NCBI GenBank assembly: GCA_002394685.1
Contig: DGUP01000031.1
Span: 1-8,932 of the forward strand
DNA from: Treponema sp. UBA4307
GTDB lineage: Bacteria > Spirochaetota > Spirochaetia > Treponematales > Treponemataceae
DNA length: 8,932 nt
Reading direction: 5' to 3'
Part shown: piece after piece, positions 1 to 5,933 of the stretch
Numbering within the stretch: the first letter of the stretch is position 1
How the letters are laid out: the number at the start of each line of letters is the position of its first letter
Program-made: the position numbers and the translations under genes
Notes under the pieces: generated by a model
Databases searched by the model: none
Seen by the model: the letters and a program-made list of their open reading frames with translations, nothing else
Told to the model about the DNA's origin: nothing

Positions 1-42
1 GCGTTATGCGCTTTGAATGCTGAGGAGGATCCAGTCGTATAA
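1..42 (+). CDS. possible 3' end of a rightward gene (partial)
   Basis: Frame 1 is open from the window edge to a TAA at 40-42 and reads ALCALNAEEDPVV, an ordinary-looking C-terminus. Only 13 codons are visible, so this could be chance. No function can be assigned. The next 197 bases hold no convincing gene. Confidence 0.25.
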   Translation, partial: ALCALNAEEDPVV

Positions 43-239
43 ATCCTATTTGACAAGAAACTTTATTATAGAATCGCACCATAGGAAAGATTCGATTGCA
101 TTTCACTAGTGTTGAAAGGATAAAATAGTAAAATAAGGAGCTCGACCATGTATTGTCATATAAGAGCTCAAAATCTGCCTGTAAAGTAACCTTCAATTCT
201 CACATATTTACTTTGTCTAATGTCCTGGAACCATTAATG

Positions 240-1493
240 TCATTGAAGTAGGCCTTTCAGTGACTTTGAAGTAACCTCAAAAATAGAATTAAGTATATCC
301 CTGGAAATCTTTTCATCATTCTTTAATTCATCAAAAGCATTTATGTACTTTTTTGCAAAATCATTAAATATGTTTGAAAGTACGGAATACTTAATGTTCA
401 AAGATTCAGCCAAAAGAGAAAAATCTTCCTGGGTTACTTTTTGAATTTCATAGTGTTTTCCAATTTTCATTGAAAGTTTTTCAGTCAGGCCTGAATAGAT
501 TATTGTCGAAACAACATCGTACAAAGGAGAAAGTTCTACACGATTATTTTTGTAAAGCAGAGAATAATTTTTTCCGTGACTGTCACAATTTCCCATCAAA
601 TAATTGAAAAGCACATATCTCAAGAACTTCTGAGTCTCCAAAGCCGGAACCGTGCAGACTTTCAATATGGTGTTGAAAATATCAGCAATGCCTGGTCCTC
701 CATCATTCTGATATTTTGATGTATTCATGATACCAAGTGCCTGGCAAAAATCTTCCTGATGAAGACGTTGAATCGAGTCTGTTTCTTTAATGCGATCATA
801 TCGTTCAACTACAAAAATATCTTTTCCTGCAATATTCAACAAATCAACAGCTGGAACAGGAAGTCCAAGACTTTTTGCAAGTTTCATACAGATATATTCA
901 TTTTGCGCAAGGGAAGAACGACTGCCTGTTCGCGTTGGTTTTAAGATGTGAGTTGAAGGAGCACCATTTAATGGTAAATACCATTCTCCATTTATTTTTG
1001 CAAGCGCAAGTTTTTCCTGAGCACCTGCAAGAGAAAGACGCAACTTATCATCTGCTTTAATAAGAGGCCGGGTATTCATTTTTTCAATAAACTCCGAAAG
1101 CCTGTTACCATCCAAAAGTTCATAGTTATTTGAATCAAGTTTATAACTTGCTTCTTTAGACAATAAATCTTCATCATCATCTTCACTCAAAATTGAAATG
1201 AGGCCTGCACATTCTCCTCCTAATGCTTCAAGTAATTTCAGAGTGCTGGTTTCAGAAATATGAAGATAGTCAGCAATTTTTTTCCGCGAATCTTCTTCCG
1301 GTAAAAGTCCTGAGAAAAAAGGGATGCATTGCTTTTGCGGAAATTCCTCTCTTTGCAAAGGAAGTGAAGCAGAAAGGGGAACTGATTTTTTATCATTCAA
1401 ATAATTTTCATCATAAACAAAAATTACTCCGCGATTTTCTGTTGATTCAAGAGAGCCAGCTTTTTTATTTCCAAAGAAAACGTTCAGCTTCAT
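240..1493 (-). CDS. hipA: HipA-family serine/threonine kinase toxin
   Basis: This is the toxin half of a HipBA toxin-antitoxin pair. Characterised HipA proteins phosphorylate a tRNA synthetase (GltX in E. coli), which stalls translation and promotes dormancy; the target here is not known. The 417 residues match the full-length family. An N-terminal HipA domain (about 1-105, ending LGGECAGLISI) is followed by the kinase domain. LSLAGAQEK at 153-161 is the P-loop region, with Ser154 in the place of the autophosphorylated serine of E. coli HipA. THILKP at 181-186 holds the ATP-contacting lysine. GNCDSHGKNYS at 301-311 holds the catalytic Asp304, and LSPLYDVVS at 321-329 holds the metal-binding Asp326. 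All key residues are present, so the kinase is predicted active. The start ATG overlaps the hipB stop by four bases (ATGA), with GGGAG inside hipB as ribosome site, which suggests translational coupling. Confidence 0.95.
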   Translation of the reverse strand: MKLNVFFGNKKAGSLESTENRGVIFVYDENYLNDKKSVPLSASLPLQREEFPQKQCIPFFSGLLPEEDSRKKIADYLHISETSTLKLLEALGGECAGLISILSEDDDEDLLSKEASYKLDSNNYELLDGNRLSEFIEKMNTRPLIKADDKLRLSLAGAQEKLALAKINGEWYLPLNGAPSTHILKPTRTGSRSSLAQNEYICMKLAKSLGLPVPAVDLLNIAGKDIFVVERYDRIKETDSIQRLHQEDFCQALGIMNTSKYQNDGGPGIADIFNTILKVCTVPALETQKFLRYVLFNYLMGNCDSHGKNYSLLYKNNRVELSPLYDVVSTIIYSGLTEKLSMKIGKHYEIQKVTQEDFSLLAESLNIKYSVLSNIFNDFAKKYINAFDELKNDEKISRDILNSIFEVTSKSLKGLLQ

Positions 1494-1723
1494 TTAATTT
1501 CTCCCGTATCATCTTCCCGATTTACGGCATAGAGATTTATCCCAAGCATTTCAAGACAATGAAGCACTTTATTCATCTGTAAAGTTTCTTTCCCATTTTC
1601 AAGTTCCGAAAAAAAACGGGCTCCAACATTACACATTGCGGCTGTTTCTGATTGAGTAAGTCCTAGCTGTTTTCGGCGGGTCTTCACTGCTTCTGATATT
1701 GATTCAACAGAAATAATTTTCAT
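1490..1723 (-). CDS. hipB: HipB-like antitoxin, XRE-family DNA-binding repressor
   Basis: This 77-residue protein carries an HTH_3/XRE helix-turn-helix at about 12-66, with the typical string LGLTQSETAAMCNVG followed by the recognition helix ending FFSELENGK. HipB proteins dimerise, bind operator palindromes in their own promoter, and hold HipA inactive in a ternary complex. Position directly upstream of hipA with a four-base overlap supports this role. The C-terminal tail (NREDDTGEIK) is short and acidic. There is no Shine-Dalgarno sequence before the ATG at 1723. A good -10 (TATACT, 1735-1730) ends six bases upstream, so transcription probably starts at or next to the A of the ATG, giving a leaderless message. 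Two TTCCCG/CGGGAA boxes upstream are the likely operators. Confidence 0.93.
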   Translation of the reverse strand: MKIISVESISEAVKTRRKQLGLTQSETAAMCNVGARFFSELENGKETLQMNKVLHCLEMLGINLYAVNREDDTGEIK

Positions 1724-1729
1724 ATTTAC

Positions 1730-1758
1730 AGTATAACTTTCCCGAACGGGAAAATCAA
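1730..1758 (-). promoter_or_regulatory. hipBA promoter
   Basis: Reading leftward, a -35 of TTGATT (1758-1753), a 17-base spacer and a -10 of TATACT (1735-1730) form a good sigma-70-type promoter. The expected start point, six to eight bases on, falls on the hipB ATG. The spacer contains operator box 1, so a bound repressor would block polymerase. Confidence 0.7.
1738..1753. promoter_or_regulatory. HipB operator box 1
   Basis: TTTCCCG-AA-CGGGAAA is a palindrome with perfect 7-bp arms and a 2-bp centre. It fills the -35/-10 spacer of the hipBA promoter. Assignment to HipB is inferred from position and from the known autoregulation of hipBA operons. Confidence 0.75.
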
Positions 1759-1786
1759 TAAAAATAGACCTGATATATTAAAATAT

Positions 1787-1802
1787 TTTCCCGTTCGGGA
1801 AT
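1787..1802. promoter_or_regulatory. HipB operator box 2
   Basis: TTCCCG-TT-CGGGAA repeats the core of box 1 in inverted orientation (AA centre becomes TT), centred 49 bp from box 1, close to a whole number of helical turns less than five. Two spaced boxes suit cooperative or bridged binding by HipB/HipBA complexes. Confidence 0.7.
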
Positions 1803-1873
1803 ATGATTTGTTTTGTAATTTAACTCCACACCCCCTTGATTCAGATGGGGTAGAGCATTCTTATACTTTTACC

Positions 1874-2026
1874 TTACATTCTAGAAAACGAAACGGATTC
1901 TATTTCGCTTTTGAGTTCTGTACTTGGAGTGAACAAGATTCGTTTGCTGGTAATACTGGATGCATCTACATCTTCAGCTTTTCCGAGTTCGAGTGTAAAT
2001 AAATTAATATGCTGGTATTTTTGCAT
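1874..2026 (-). CDS. 50-residue hypothetical protein, last gene of membrane-protein operon
   Basis: An ATG at 2026-2024 lies two bases after the TGA of the preceding gene, with GGGAGA at the correct distance inside that gene's last codons. The reading frame runs 50 codons to TAA (1876-1874). The product begins MQKYQHINLFTLELGKAEDV and ends SVSFSRM. It is soluble and charged, with no cysteine, signal or membrane segment. I recognise no family. The tight spacing and ribosome site argue for a real, translationally coupled gene. It could also be the surviving N-terminus of a once longer gene, because the downstream DNA to the hip operators is gene-free. Confidence 0.6.
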   Translation of the reverse strand: MQKYQHINLFTLELGKAEDVDASSITSKRILFTPSTELKSEIESVSFSRM

Positions 2027-2028
2027 AA

Positions 2029-2769
2029 TCAATATCTCCCTGTTTTATTTAGCCATTTTTCAGTTTCATCATATTTATTGAATCTTGGATTCCATTTTTC
2101 TCCCCAGATTGTCTGCATATCATAAACGTCTGGATTGCTTGTCCATGGCTCAATAAAAATAAGCGAATTGTTTTCGTATACGCCGACATATAAGTGATTA
2201 AGGGTTAGTGAATGATTGCGTATGATAATGCAGTCATCAGCCTGTTCGGGGTATATAGCATCCCAAATCAATTTGAAACTGCAGGCATAATCAATGCAAT
2301 TAACTTTGCCATCGCTATTTACATCTTTTACATATTTCTGTGCAAGTTTGATTGTCACAATTATTTGATTATTTGTAGACTGACTTATGGTATGCACATC
2401 TGCAGGTTTATCCCCCGGAGCCATAAGAAAAAGCGGAAGGAAAATAAATAATAAACATACAGCAGTTAATGCAAACCATTTTGCAGTGTGTTTTCGCAGA
2501 GCCTTATATGACATCCATTTTCCTGGATAAAGGCTGTCCTGAACGTAGTTTTGGGATACATATTTCGAGAGACGCTGTTTGTCATAATCATTCATTTGGT
2601 TATAGCAATTCCTGTACTGTCTTCCAATTTCGCATGAAGCGCATTCATCTTTTGTACAACGGCCAAATTGAATTCTGCAGATACAAGCTGAACGTCCTGC
2701 TGCAAGTTCACGAACAGCAAGATCATTGAAAGTTTCTTCACGATGAACAAATCTCAATTCATTCTCCAT
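2029..2769 (-). CDS. membrane-anchored protein with Cys-rich N-terminus and papain/transglutaminase-like C-terminus
   Basis: The start is set at the ATG at 2769-2767, because the GGAGG at 2781-2777 is seven bases from it; an ATG at 2775 is only one base from that site and adds just MN. Numbering from the latter, six cysteines at 31-57 (CxC-x6-C-x4-C-x2-C-x8-C) suggest metal binding. A basic stretch (about 91-99) precedes one membrane helix (101-119). The remaining roughly 130 residues would then be outside the cytoplasm. There, DVNSDGKVNCID (151-162) fits a calcium-binding EF-hand/dockerin loop and runs straight into CIDYACSFKLIW, which resembles the active-site helix of bacterial transglutaminase-like cysteine peptidases. 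His194 (NHLYVGVY) and Glu209 (IEPW) are placed as the other two triad members. Peptidase-like fold is my inference from this order; activity and substrate are unknown. It sits between two very short genes. Confidence 0.7.
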   Translation of the reverse strand: MENELRFVHREETFNDLAVRELAAGRSACICRIQFGRCTKDECASCEIGRQYRNCYNQMNDYDKQRLSKYVSQNYVQDSLYPGKWMSYKALRKHTAKWFALTAVCLLFIFLPLFLMAPGDKPADVHTISQSTNNQIIVTIKLAQKYVKDVNSDGKVNCIDYACSFKLIWDAIYPEQADDCIIIRNHSLTLNHLYVGVYENNSLIFIEPWTSNPDVYDMQTIWGEKWNPRFNKYDETEKWLNKTGRY

Positions 2770-2784
2770 ATTCATACCTCCACC

Positions 2785-2943
2785 TTAGTAGTTATCAGGA
2801 TTAATCAAATCTTTGTTTTTGATTTCCTTTTGATTATCCCAAAATTTACTGTTTCTGAATCCCTGCCAGAAATAAGGATTCAAAACAATTCCAAAAACAA
2901 CCCCAGCAGCGATAATGGCTAAAACACCTAAAAGAGTTTCCAT
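2785..2943 (-). CDS. 52-residue single-pass membrane protein
   Basis: ATG at 2943-2941 is preceded by GGAGG with a six-base gap (2954-2950). The frame runs 52 codons to TAA at 2787-2785. The product starts METLLGVLAIIAAGVVFGIV, an uncleaved-looking hydrophobic helix (about 3-22), followed by an aromatic, charged tail (NPYFWQGFRNSKFWDNQKE) rich in W, F and Asn. The tail probably stays on one face of the membrane. The gene ends nine bases before the ribosome-site-selected start region of the membrane peptidase-like gene, so the two are almost certainly cotranscribed. No family recognised. A partner, chaperone or regulatory subunit of the larger membrane protein is a reasonable guess only. Confidence 0.75.
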   Translation of the reverse strand: METLLGVLAIIAAGVVFGIVLNPYFWQGFRNSKFWDNQKEIKNKDLINPDNY

Positions 2944-2981
2944 AAGAGTCCTCCAGATGTTAGTGAATATAAGAGAAAGTT

Positions 2982-3000
2982 ATTCCCAAGACACGGGAAT
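2982..3000. repeat. inverted repeat ATTCCC-N7-GGGAAT
   Basis: Perfect 6-bp arms with a 7-base centre lie between the 3014-3424 remnant and the membrane operon. In the leftward direction the hairpin is followed by a pyrimidine-rich stretch (AACTTTCTCTT), so it may be a weak terminator. It also resembles the hip boxes with a wider centre (TTCCC-N6-CGGGAA), so an operator is possible. Confidence 0.4.
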
Positions 3001-3013
3001 GAAAAATGTGTAA

Positions 3014-3424
3014 TTATAAATGTTCTATTATGAAATTCTTGTTTTCTTCAATCATTTTTGGAAGTACGTTCTTTTTATCGCCCGTAGCACTTGGTGAAGA
3101 ACTAGAAAAGATTGCAGAGACAGATTTCGTATCTATTATTAATTTATGGTTATTAATAAAAGCTCCGCCTCTTGAAGCGTAAGGTTTTTCTAGAATTTTA
3201 AAATTTGTTGTATTTACAAATTTATATAAGAAATTGTTTAGCCAATATTTTTTTGTAACGGTACCTGCCATTAGAACAAATTTCAAATTGGTGCATTCTT
3301 TAATTCCTTCAACAAAAAAAGGAACTGATTGCTTAAACAATTCTATGGTATTTTCTGTTAATCCCAGCCTATCAAGGGAAGATAAGGATTTTGTTGCCCA
3401 AGGACATAAATTTATATCCTTCTT
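3014..3424 (-). pseudogene. 5'-truncated gene remnant, possibly uracil-DNA-glycosylase-like
   Basis: A coding-like frame is open from just after a TAA (3427-3425) to a stop at 3014, 136 residues. It includes DINLCPWATKSL, NLKFVLMAGTVTKKYW and a C-terminal SSSSPSATGDKKNVLP. The only starts are a TTG at 3340 or a CTG upstream, and neither has a ribosome site. Further upstream the same frame carries repeated stops while fragments such as PDEDLFFVGF appear in another frame, so the 5' part looks frameshifted or deleted. The strand followed by a small residue and an aromatic-rich helix, plus the late S-x-SP-x-A motif, recall the uracil-DNA-glycosylase superfamily. That link is weak. Treat as an unknown decayed gene. 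Confidence 0.45.
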
Positions 3425-3444
3425 TTATTCTTCTAAAACTGGCA

Positions 3445-3467
3445 TTTTTGTAGGAATCCTACAAAAA
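3445..3467. repeat. 23-bp palindrome (11-bp arms, 1-bp centre)
   Basis: TTTTTGTAGGA-A-TCCTACAAAAA is a perfect inverted repeat just upstream of the readable part of the 3014-3424 remnant. No U-tract follows the stem in either direction, so a terminator is unlikely. It may be an operator or the footprint of whatever truncated the gene. Confidence 0.55.
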
Positions 3468-3530
3468 AAAGGTCTTCATCCGGTTTTTTACAAGTAAAAT
3501 GAGCTTATTCTATGAGCAGTATTTTCCAAT

Positions 3531-3579
3531 TTTTACCACCAATTACTACCTTTGCTTTTGGTGGTAATTGGTGGTAAAA
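3531..3579. promoter_or_regulatory. 20-bp inverted repeat of GGTGGTAA units over the ATPase promoter
   Basis: Arms at 3531-3550 and 3560-3579 match at 19 of 20 positions around a 9-base centre. Each arm contains a GGTGGTAA or GGTAGTAA-like unit and a second GGTGGTAA ten bases on, giving four half-sites at one helical turn. This is a classic layout for cooperative repressor binding. As RNA it would also form a strong stem. Confidence 0.65.
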
Positions 3580-3580
3580 T
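3552..3580 (+). promoter_or_regulatory. probable promoter of the ATPase gene
   Basis: TTGCTT (3552-3557), a 17-base spacer and TAAAAT (3575-3580) fit a sigma-70-type promoter. The right arm of the inverted repeat fills the spacer and -10, so binding there should repress. Confidence 0.5.
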
Positions 3581-3598
3581 ATCTGCAAGAGGTTTGAG

Positions 3599-5428
3599 AT
3601 GACAGATATTAACGAATTAGAAGAACAGATTGCAAAACTTCCAATCGGCTACATTATAGAAAAAGTCTTAAACGAAAAGACCTATTACTATCAGCAGTGG
3701 AGAGAAAACGGTAAGTCAAAAAGCCGATGCATCTCTGAAGAAGAAGCCAATACTCTTAGACCTCAGATTGAAGAAAGAAAAAAACTTCAGAAAGAATTAA
3801 AAGCCCTGAAAAAAACAATGACTGCCGCAATTTCTGAAACAGATGAAGAAGAAATCATTGAGCCTGATTTTAAAATGGCGGCTCTTTTCGGAGAATCCCT
3901 TTTGAATATGGCAAACTCTGCAGCTAAATATGAACGAAGGGACTGCTTTTCTAAGATTCAAAAATTCCTAACGACTCCAGCCGCTGATAAAGTCTGCCTT
4001 GTTTTCGGTTTACGCCGCACAGGAAAAACAACCCTCTTAAAGCAGCTTGTTCTTGCCATGAATGAAGAAGAACAAAAATCCTGTATTTATATTAAAGCAA
4101 CTACAGAAAACACAATTGAAGAGCTGAACGCAGATTTGAAGCTCGCGAATAAACTGAAATACAAATATGTTTTCATAGATGAAATCACTCTGATTGAAAA
4201 GTTTATTGACAATGCAGCCCTTCTCTCGGATGTATACGCAGTACAAGGAATGAAAATTGTTTTGTCTGGAACCGATTCTCTTGGTTTTTGGTTTGCTCAG
4301 AACGAAGAACTTTATGACCGCGCTGTTACAATTCATACAACTTTTGTTCCTTTCCGTGAATACTCAAGACTTTTGAAAATAGATGATATTGATGAGTACA
4401 TCCGTTATGGCGGAACTTTGAAAGCCGGTGAAACAGACTTTGAGGACAGCGATTCTAATGCCTTCGATGCTTCCTTTCGTAATGACGAATCTACCCGCCG
4501 CTACATAGACACTGCAATTGCTCAGAACATTCAGCATTCCCTCAAATGTTATGACAGAGGAAATCATTTTCGTAATCTGATTGATTTGTACAAAAAAGAC
4601 GAGCTTACAAATGCTATCAACAGAATTATTGAAGACATGAACCAAGCCTTTACGGTAGATGTAATTACAAGAGATTTTAAATCCAGCGATTTAGGTTCTG
4701 CAAAGGATCTTCTCCGTCGTGAAAAAGATGAAACGAAGAGAACCGATTTTCTGGATACTTTTGATGCTACAGAAGTGACTAAAAAGTTGATGGAAATTCT
4801 TAAAATCCGCAACAAAGAAAGACAAATCATCGAAATTGAAGAAATCCATATTCAGGAAATTACAGAATATCTGAAAGCTCTGGATTTGATTGAAATCGTA
4901 TACACAGAAAATCTTCCAATCAGCAACAAAAAACAAGAAAGAATTATTTTTACTCAAAGCGGAATGCGTTTTTGTCAGGCACAGGTGCTCGTATATTCAC
5001 TTATGCAGGATGAAGTTTTCGGTTCGTTGACTGGTGAATTGCGCGATATTATCACAGAGAAAATTCTTGAGGATGTTCGCGGCCGAATGCTTGAGGATAT
5101 TGTTTTTCTTGAAACAAAACGTGCATATGGTTCAAAACGTAATGTCTTTAAGCTCACATTTGCTTCTGGTGAATTTGATATGGTTATTCAGAATAAAACC
5201 CAAAAACACTGTGAGATTTTTGAAATCAAACACAGTAAAGAACCATTTTTCGCTCAGTACAGGCACATTAACGACGAAGAAAAAATTGTCCTGACAGAAG
5301 CTCAGTTTGGAAAGGTAGTACGAAGATGCGTAATCTATCGAGGTGAATCTCAGATGCTTGAAAATGGTATTGAGTATAAAAACGTGGAAGAGTTCTTGAA
5401 AGAACTTGCAGATGCAAAAACATTATAA
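3599..5428 (+). CDS. AAA ATPase (AAA_14-like) with N-terminal DUF6788-like domain and C-terminal PD-(D/E)XK nuclease-like domain
   Basis: Start ATG at 3599 has AAGAGG six bases upstream. The 609 residues fall into three parts. Residues 1-75 (LPIGYIIEKVLNEKTYYYQQW, then a charged helix) resemble a small DUF6788-like domain usually found alone in mobile-element proteins. Residues about 110-330 are the ATPase: Walker A GLRRTGKTT (137-145), Walker B YVFIDE (190-195), and LSGTDSLGFWF (222-232) as sensor region. A helical linker follows. Residues 499-545 give a nuclease-like core: Glu499, Asp527 in GEFDMVI, and Glu542-Ile-Lys544 in FEIK, the D...ExK arrangement of DUF4143-type PD-(D/E)XK folds. All predicted catalytic residues are present. 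The family is common in anaerobe accessory DNA and its role is largely unknown; defence or mobile-element functions are suspected. Its stop overlaps the convergent macro gene by six bases. Confidence 0.85.
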   Translation: MTDINELEEQIAKLPIGYIIEKVLNEKTYYYQQWRENGKSKSRCISEEEANTLRPQIEERKKLQKELKALKKTMTAAISETDEEEIIEPDFKMAALFGESLLNMANSAAKYERRDCFSKIQKFLTTPAADKVCLVFGLRRTGKTTLLKQLVLAMNEEEQKSCIYIKATTENTIEELNADLKLANKLKYKYVFIDEITLIEKFIDNAALLSDVYAVQGMKIVLSGTDSLGFWFAQNEELYDRAVTIHTTFVPFREYSRLLKIDDIDEYIRYGGTLKAGETDFEDSDSNAFDASFRNDESTRRYIDTAIAQNIQHSLKCYDRGNHFRNLIDLYKKDELTNAINRIIEDMNQAFTVDVITRDFKSSDLGSAKDLLRREKDETKRTDFLDTFDATEVTKKLMEILKIRNKERQIIEIEEIHIQEITEYLKALDLIEIVYTENLPISNKKQERIIFTQSGMRFCQAQVLVYSLMQDEVFGSLTGELRDIITEKILEDVRGRMLEDIVFLETKRAYGSKRNVFKLTFASGEFDMVIQNKTQKHCEIFEIKHSKEPFFAQYRHINDEEKIVLTEAQFGKVVRRCVIYRGESQMLENGIEYKNVEEFLKELADAKTL

Positions 5429-5932
5429 ACAAGAGTCTGGAAACATCTCCCTCGCAAATCCAAACTCCCGCTCCCCAAATAGCACCAGCATAATCTCATC
5501 AAAATCATCCTGATGCAGTTTCATCGTCTCAACTGCCACCCTGATAGCATCACGCTGCGGATAACCATAAACCCCGGCAGAAATCAAAGGAAATGCAATT
5601 GTCTTAAGCCCTATTTCTTTTGCAAGCTTCAAAGAATTTTCATAGCAGGAAGTCAAAAGTGCCTCAGCCTCTGCAGGCGAATGTTCAAAATAAATCGGCC
5701 CAACAGTATGAATCACGAATCTTGCTGGTAGTTTATATCCTTTTGTGATTTTAGCTTCGCCGGTTTTGCAGCCACCAAGAGTACGGCATTCAGCGAGAAG
5801 TTCAGGACCAGCGGCATAATGAATTGCACCGTCAACACCGCCACCTCCCAGTAGCGAAGAATTTGCTGCATTTACGATTGCGTCACAAGCAAGTTTAGTG
5901 ATGTCACCCTTGATAATTCTGATTTTTCCCAT
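5423..5932 (-). CDS. macro domain protein, MacroD/YmdB-type ADP-ribose hydrolase
   Basis: The 169 residues are one complete macro domain. Diagnostic motifs are in order: KGDIT (8-12), NAANSSLLGGGGVDGAIH (21-38), TGEAKITKGYKL (57-68), HTVGP (75-79) and PLISAGVYGYP (115-125). Asp10, Asn21, Asn24 and Asp34 are retained, as expected for enzymes that remove O-acetyl groups from O-acetyl-ADP-ribose or cleave ADP-ribose from acidic side chains; some relatives act on ADP-ribose-1''-phosphate from tRNA splicing. The start is certain because the fold begins there, yet the ATG lies one base after the last base of the upstream tRNA-like gene, leaving no room for a leader. No Shine-Dalgarno is seen. Its message probably begins inside, or is released from, the tRNA transcript. 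Confidence 0.93.
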   Translation of the reverse strand: MGKIRIIKGDITKLACDAIVNAANSSLLGGGGVDGAIHYAAGPELLAECRTLGGCKTGEAKITKGYKLPARFVIHTVGPIYFEHSPAEAEALLTSCYENSLKLAKEIGLKTIAFPLISAGVYGYPQRDAIRVAVETMKLHQDDFDEIMLVLFGEREFGFAREMFPDSCL

Positions 5933-5933
5933 A

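Noticed and set aside
148..189. 13-codon frame (MYCHIRAQNLPVK) with AAGGAG seven bases upstream
   Set aside because: A good ribosome site but a very short peptide with no recognisable character and only a weak promoter (TTGCAT-19-TAAAAT). It may be a decayed gene start; not enough to annotate.
183..214. AAAGTAA...TTACTTT inverted repeat after hipA
   Set aside because: Seven-base arms with an 18-base AT-rich loop and no U-tract; expected by chance in DNA of this composition.
1808..2002. 64-codon rightward frame near the hip operators
   Set aside because: It is antisense to the 50-residue gene at 1874-2026, which has a ribosome site and operon spacing. Composition is unlike a protein (many F, S, C).
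3234..3497. 87-codon rightward frame opposite the 3014-3424 remnant
   Set aside because: No ribosome site, and the leftward frame reads more like a folded protein. Treated as a shadow.
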